64,000 bases of DNA from Thalassospira sp. MCCC 1A01148 (GTDB lineage: Bacteria; Pseudomonadota; Alphaproteobacteria; Rhodospirillales; Thalassospiraceae): assembly GCF_001613795.1 (NCBI RefSeq), contig NZ_LPVZ01000013.1, positions 62,001 through 126,000 on the forward strand. Direction: 5' to 3'. The notes under the pieces were generated by a model. The model was not told the origin of the DNA. It saw only the letters and a list, made by a program, of their open reading frames with translations, and did not search any database. The stretch's first letter is position 1; every line of letters starts with the position of its first letter. Shown here in pieces: positions 60,027 through 64,000 of the stretch. Made by a program: the position numbers and the translations under genes.

Positions 60027-60278
60027 ATGCCGTCATCTTCAAGTGACCCCCATGATGCAATTCTGGATGCGCGCGGGCTGATATGCCCGATGCCGGTTCT
60101 TAAGGCGAAAAAGGCGCTGCGTGACGTCAAGAACGGCGGAATCCTTAAGGTTTTGGCAACCGATCCGGGATCGGTTGCTGATATGAAATCCTTTTGCGAG
60201 ATGACGGGAAACCGCCTTGTTTCCTCAGCGCAAGATGGAGATGTATTCATCTATCACATTGAGAAAACAGGTGCCTGA
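60027..60278 (+). CDS. TusA-like sulfurtransferase
   Basis: An 83-residue protein of the TusA/SirA family. The sulfur-carrying cysteine is in LDARGLICPMPVLKAKKAL (CPMP motif), and LKVLATDPGSVADMKSFCEMTGN completes the fold. TusA-type proteins relay persulfide sulfur between desulfurases and acceptors in the cytoplasm. The ATG at 60027 follows ATAAGG. It is divergent from the TauE/SafE-type exporter gene and a few bases before an acetyltransferase gene, with which it is probably co-transcribed. Confidence 0.9.
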   Translation: MPSSSSDPHDAILDARGLICPMPVLKAKKALRDVKNGGILKVLATDPGSVADMKSFCEMTGNRLVSSAQDGDVFIYHIEKTGA

Positions 60279-60302
60279 CGCTTGATCTGCAAGCGCCCCA
60301 CA

Positions 60303-60803
60303 ATGAAAGTACCGTTAATGCCGCCAACCTCATCTGACCTTACATGGACCGATTGTGATTTTGATGATCTCACAGTCCGACAGGTTCACAGTCTCCTGAA
60401 GCTCCGCCAGCAGATATTCATCATTGAGCAAACCTGTATTTTTCCTGACATCGACGGGCTTGATCCGGTGTGCCGTCACGTGATTGCGTGTGATGGGGAC
60501 GATGTGTTGGCAGCGGCGCGGATCGTGGCACCCGGGGTTGATCCCGATCATGCAGAACAAGGTGACCGACCGGCAATTGGACGCGTAGTTACCAGTGATC
60601 TTTTGCGCGGGCAGGGGGTTGGTCGCGAAGTGATGCAACGTGCAATTACGGCATGCACACGCGATTTCGTCGGGAAACCAATTTATCTGAACGGGCAGTT
60701 ATACCTGCGGGCCTTTTATGAAAGCCTCGGCTTCGTTCAATTTGGCGACGAGTACGAAGAAGACGGTATTCCCCATATCAGTATGGAACGTCCAGCAGGC
60801 TAG
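60303..60803 (+). CDS. ElaA family GNAT acetyltransferase
   Basis: A 166-residue acetyltransferase of the ElaA type. Family markers are LLKLRQQIFIIEQTCIFPDIDGLDP near the N terminus, IGRVVTSDLLRGQGVGREVMQRAI as the acetyl-CoA loop, and the C-terminal FGDEYEEDGIPHISM. The start is uncertain: a TTG at 60282 and ATGs at 60303 and 60318 are in frame. It follows the TusA-like gene by 24 bases. The substrate is unknown. Confidence 0.87.
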   Translation: MKVPLMPPTSSDLTWTDCDFDDLTVRQVHSLLKLRQQIFIIEQTCIFPDIDGLDPVCRHVIACDGDDVLAAARIVAPGVDPDHAEQGDRPAIGRVVTSDLLRGQGVGREVMQRAITACTRDFVGKPIYLNGQLYLRAFYESLGFVQFGDEYEEDGIPHISMERPAG

Positions 60804-60829
60804 AACCCAGTAACCAACACCAGCGGCAA

Positions 60830-62233
60830 TTAACGAACGCCGCTGGTCGCCATGCCAGTGAAGAATTCAAGCTGCCAGTTCATGTCATCCTCGCTGAGCG
60901 GATATTGATTGCCGCTGCGCGGATTAAGGGTTTGACTGGGCGGAACATGGCCCAGTTTAACCTGGATCTTCACCGCAAGGTCGGCAGGAAGCCCTGCTTT
61001 CCATGCAAGCGAGACAACGCCTTTGGCGGAATGGGTGTTAAGGACCTTGGAAACCGCTTCTGGCGAGATGCCGGCCAGAACCGCAAGTGACGCACGCGCG
61101 AACTTTACGTCATTGGCCGCCAGTGCTTTTGCGACTTCCTTATCGGTCAGTTTTTTCTTGGCATGCATCGCCAAGGCCTTGTCAAAGGCAGGTTCTTCTT
61201 CCTCTTCGTCGTCATCAGCTACGACACCTTTTTTGTCTGACTTCTTGTCAGACTTCGGCTCTGGCTTGGCTGCAGCTTGGGACTTGTCCTTGTCAACCTT
61301 GATCTTTTTTGCGTCGGTGGCGACGTCATCGCGCTTTTCAAATTCTCCAGAAGCGATCCTGCGCTGAACGACTTCGCGAACGGCGTCGAGCTGATCCTTT
61401 TTAAGGTCCTTGCGGCGTTCAAGAACGCTGATCAGGTTTTCGGCAACAAATCGGGCCAGTTTTCCAGCGGCCGTCGGTGTCAGGGTCGGACGTTCGACCA
61501 GCGGTTCGTGCCACTCCGGATAGTCCGGGGCGCGATCAATTAATTGATCGAGTGTTTCTTCGCGGATTTGTGCCGACTTGTTGCCAAGTAGATGCGAAAT
61601 TGCATCCTTGTCACTGCTTGCTGCAATTGCATCCGCCAGCTTTTCACCGACATTTCTCCGGCGCGAGACAAAGCTCAGAGCGCCGCGACCAGAACTGCCT
61701 TCAATGATTTCAAGAAGATCGTCTTCGGTCAGGACTGGGGAATACTGCAATACCGGGCCACAGACGACGCTTTCAGCGTCACGCGCCAGTTGCTGAATAA
61801 TCGGTTGCGGGGCATCGGCGATGTCTTTGAGCGTCTCGGAAATCACCTGACGAACGTGCACTGCCTGGTCACGCGCAAGCTTGTCCAGGGCGTCATACGT
61901 CATCCGGCGCAGTTTGTCGGTTTCATTGGGCGTCAGCCCTGCCGACAGGTGGGCAATTTTTTCGGCCAGACTGCCACGAACACTGTCGTCGCTGTCATCG
62001 GTCAGAAGGACATCGGCCTGAAGCGGTGTCGCTTGGTTGGCGGCGATGTGACGGCGCACCGAGGAATCCTGGTCAGAAGCCAGAAAATACAGGATTTCAG
62101 GGCGTGTATCATGACGTTGTGCCAGCTTGCTGCGCACACCGGCATCCGGGCTGGCAGCCATTTCCTTGGCTTCATCATAGGTAATTGGCGTTTCGCTACG
62201 CTTGGTAAATACCCGCTGCAAAAATCCCTTCAT
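60830..62233 (-). CDS. DUF2336 domain protein
   Basis: A 467-residue helical-repeat protein. The N-terminal 250 residues are HEAT-like repeats typical of DUF2336 (VRSKLAQRHDTRPEILYFLASDQDSSVRRHIA, then TPLQADVLLTDDSDDSVRGSLAEKIA). A lysine/aspartate-rich, probably disordered linker lies at about 320-360, followed by a further helical domain and the tail WQLEFFTGMAT. DUF2336 proteins are almost confined to alphaproteobacteria and have no assigned function. The gene starts 12 bases after the stop of a diguanylate cyclase gene, so the two form an operon and may work together. Confidence 0.87.
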   Translation of the reverse strand: MKGFLQRVFTKRSETPITYDEAKEMAASPDAGVRSKLAQRHDTRPEILYFLASDQDSSVRRHIAANQATPLQADVLLTDDSDDSVRGSLAEKIAHLSAGLTPNETDKLRRMTYDALDKLARDQAVHVRQVISETLKDIADAPQPIIQQLARDAESVVCGPVLQYSPVLTEDDLLEIIEGSSGRGALSFVSRRRNVGEKLADAIAASSDKDAISHLLGNKSAQIREETLDQLIDRAPDYPEWHEPLVERPTLTPTAAGKLARFVAENLISVLERRKDLKKDQLDAVREVVQRRIASGEFEKRDDVATDAKKIKVDKDKSQAAAKPEPKSDKKSDKKGVVADDDEEEEEPAFDKALAMHAKKKLTDKEVAKALAANDVKFARASLAVLAGISPEAVSKVLNTHSAKGVVSLAWKAGLPADLAVKIQVKLGHVPPSQTLNPRSGNQYPLSEDDMNWQLEFFTGMATSGVR

Positions 62234-62245
62234 CGGGCATTCCTC

Positions 62246-63982
62246 CTAATTTTCGATTTTTGCCGGATCTTTTGATCCGGGTGCGGCAGCGATGCCAAAA
62301 CGGCCTTTGCCGAGTTTCTTGACCTGATACATGGTCTGATCTGCGCGTTGCACAAGTTGCTCTAGCGTTTCTTGTGAGTCTGCCTCGTGTACGGCGATGC
62401 CCACAGATATGCCCAGCGGGTGTTCGGCGTCACCGGAATACTTTGCAAGAACGGCGCTTTCTTTCATCAGCGTCTTGGCGCGTGCTGATGCAGCACTGAT
62501 ATCCGCACCTTCCAGCCACAGAACGAACTCGTCCCCGCCAAGTCGGGCCACAAGGTCGGCCGGGCGGACATTATCGTGCAATACTTGCGTCAGTGCGAGA
62601 ATGGCATCGTCACCGGCCTGATGGCCGTGGATGTCATTGACGAGCTTGAAGTTATCCATATCAACATACATCAGTGCCGCAGGCGCATTTTCGCGGCGAA
62701 GGCGGCTATGACGACGTTTGAGTTCCTCAAAGAACGCACGACGGTTCAAAAGACCGGTCATGCCATCGGTCCGTGAAAGGGTCAGAATGCGTTCATGCTG
62801 GATCGCCTGTTCGATGGCGATGCCAATCTGGTCGGATACCTCGATCATGATCGCCCGTTCACCGTCACTGGGTTCCGGGTGATCGGCATCGAACATGAAG
62901 ATCACCGCCCCGTTGTTACGCTGGTGATAATGGCAACGCAGCGCAACAATGCGAAACTCGCCAATCTGGGCGTCAAACATTTCTTCGGTGTCTTGCAGAC
63001 GTTCCAGCGCCTGTTGTGCGATGTCGTTGGCAGACTTGTCTTGTTCGCCAGCGGCCTGTTCAAGTTCACCGGTTTCATCGTTGCGCTTGAAGATAATGCA
63101 GTAAGCGCATGCCAATGCGCGTGTGCAGGCTTCTGATGCGCCCTGCAGAACCATAAGCGGATCAATTTCATCTCGCATGGTGCGCACGATATAGGTCATG
63201 AGACGGTCACGGTTTCGGGCCGTTGCGACTTCGCTTTCTCGGCGGCGCTGCTCGGTAATGTCGTGCGCTAGGCCACGGGTCCCGATCCAAACCCCATCGC
63301 GTGAGTAAACAGGCGTAGAAGAGACCGAAAGACATGCATCACGGCCGTTGGAACGCCTGAACCAGACCGGCACGTCACGGACGGCCTTTTGGCTTCTAAA
63401 CACGTACTCACTGTCCTGGTCGGCGGTATCAAGCAGGAAATTGCCCGGGAAACGTCCGACAATGTCATCGGCACGATATCCAAGGGCACCACGCGGAGAG
63501 ACAAAGATGAACTTGCCCGTTTCGTCCGTTTCCCATGCAAAGGCAGACGAAACCTCGACGATATCGCGATAACGCTGGCGCGAATCAATAAGCGCTTCGC
63601 GCAGGTTGCGATCCATGCTGACGTCTCGCGGCAGGATCATGACCTGATTTTTGGTCGTTGGCAGGGCGGTAAGTTCGAGTGTTGCCGTACCGCGCTGTAC
63701 TTCAAAGGTCATCAGTTCAACGACGCCGCCCGGTGTCGTCAGCGCGCGTCGGATTAACTGATAGATTTCCGGGAAAAGGCCGTCACGAATGCCATTGGCA
63801 AATCCGACGGCGTTTTTGTTGGCAAATAGCGGGACGCCCTGCGCATCCATCACGATTACCGGGGCTTCGGCCTCAGCCATGACCTTGGGATCGAGGGTAA
63901 AAACGTCGGCATCGTAGTCGGTCAGCTCGTCGGTCACATTCATATTCTTGTTTCGCGGATCAACAGAATGACGGGAAGTCAT
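62246..63982 (-). CDS. Diguanylate cyclase with PAS-PAS-GAF sensor region
   Basis: A 578-residue cytoplasmic enzyme. PAS domains are at about 30-135 and 140-255 (the second includes FAWETDETGKFIFVSPRG), a GAF-like domain at about 265-400, and a GGDEF domain at about 410-570. The active site is RLGGDEFVLWLEG (482-486), with an inhibitory site RPAD five residues before it, so it makes c-di-GMP with product feedback. The start at 63982 has a very good ribosome-binding site (AGGAGG). It is followed after 12 bases by the DUF2336 gene. Confidence 0.92.
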   Translation of the reverse strand: MTSRHSVDPRNKNMNVTDELTDYDADVFTLDPKVMAEAEAPVIVMDAQGVPLFANKNAVGFANGIRDGLFPEIYQLIRRALTTPGGVVELMTFEVQRGTATLELTALPTTKNQVMILPRDVSMDRNLREALIDSRQRYRDIVEVSSAFAWETDETGKFIFVSPRGALGYRADDIVGRFPGNFLLDTADQDSEYVFRSQKAVRDVPVWFRRSNGRDACLSVSSTPVYSRDGVWIGTRGLAHDITEQRRRESEVATARNRDRLMTYIVRTMRDEIDPLMVLQGASEACTRALACAYCIIFKRNDETGELEQAAGEQDKSANDIAQQALERLQDTEEMFDAQIGEFRIVALRCHYHQRNNGAVIFMFDADHPEPSDGERAIMIEVSDQIGIAIEQAIQHERILTLSRTDGMTGLLNRRAFFEELKRRHSRLRRENAPAALMYVDMDNFKLVNDIHGHQAGDDAILALTQVLHDNVRPADLVARLGGDEFVLWLEGADISAASARAKTLMKESAVLAKYSGDAEHPLGISVGIAVHEADSQETLEQLVQRADQTMYQVKKLGKGRFGIAAAPGSKDPAKIEN

Positions 63983-64000
63983 GCGCGTCCTCCTGTTTTG

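Overview
The window looks like chromosomal DNA from a free-living, probably marine alphaproteobacterium of the Rhodospirillales type; Thalassospira is my best guess, by inference only. The signs are an NDUFS4-like complex I subunit gene, zinc-free ribosomal proteins L32 and L36, DUF2336 and TIGR02186 proteins, an alphaproteobacterial SOS box (GTTC-N7-GTTC) and an AT-rich Zur box of the alphaproteobacterial type. I see no rRNA, transposase, integrase, prophage, CRISPR array or origin. Two tRNA genes are present.

Layout. 1-6.4 kb: the end of a Panacea/SocA-domain gene, a ChaN-like protein, a trans-sulfuration lyase, an FAD amine oxidoreductase, an EamA exporter and an MBL-fold hydrolase. 6.4-9.2 kb: a thiamine-precursor ABC importer (thiZ-thiX-thiY) under a TPP riboswitch. 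9.4-13 kb: GNAT, alpha/beta hydrolase, histone deacetylase-like and DUF192 genes. 13.1-14.6 kb: tRNA-Pro, the NDUFS4-like gene, tRNA-Arg and a short AT-rich foreign-looking insert. 16.5-20.5 kb: a zinc-starvation locus in which one Zur box sits between hisI-COG0523 GTPase and zur-znuC-znuB. 21-30.6 kb: metC, threonine dehydratase, rpmF, acetyltransferases, sseA, an AlaX-type editing protein, two unknown winged-helix-like genes with matching promoter modules, a free-standing S4 protein behind a structured leader, and a radical SAM gene with an SOS box.

30.7-47.8 kb: an inverse autotransporter, a LysE exporter, a lactate permease with a tiny membrane partner, a divergent LysR/MFS pair, cysK, a NUDIX hydrolase, a diguanylate cyclase, PepD, a J-domain/SH3 fusion protein, a methyltransferase and rpmJ. 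47.8-57.5 kb: an adenylate/guanylate cyclase, Lrp and a lysine-dehydrogenase-like gene, then a three-gene polysaccharide locus (TPR-GT41, HlyD-type adaptor, PilZ-containing cellulose-synthase-like GT2). 57.5-64 kb: a universal stress protein, a TIGR02186/TauE pair, TusA, an ElaA-type acetyltransferase, a DUF2336 protein and a second diguanylate cyclase.

Two themes link genes. One is c-di-GMP: two GGDEF enzymes with inhibitory sites and one PilZ-controlled glycan synthase that lacks the usual BcsB/C/Z partners. The other is sulfur and zinc handling: two PLP lyases, cysteine synthase, mercaptopyruvate sulfurtransferase, TusA and the Zur locus. The best candidates for something little described are the GT41-HlyD-GT2 locus, the winged-helix pair with its shared promoter architecture, and the S4 gene with its leader RNA.
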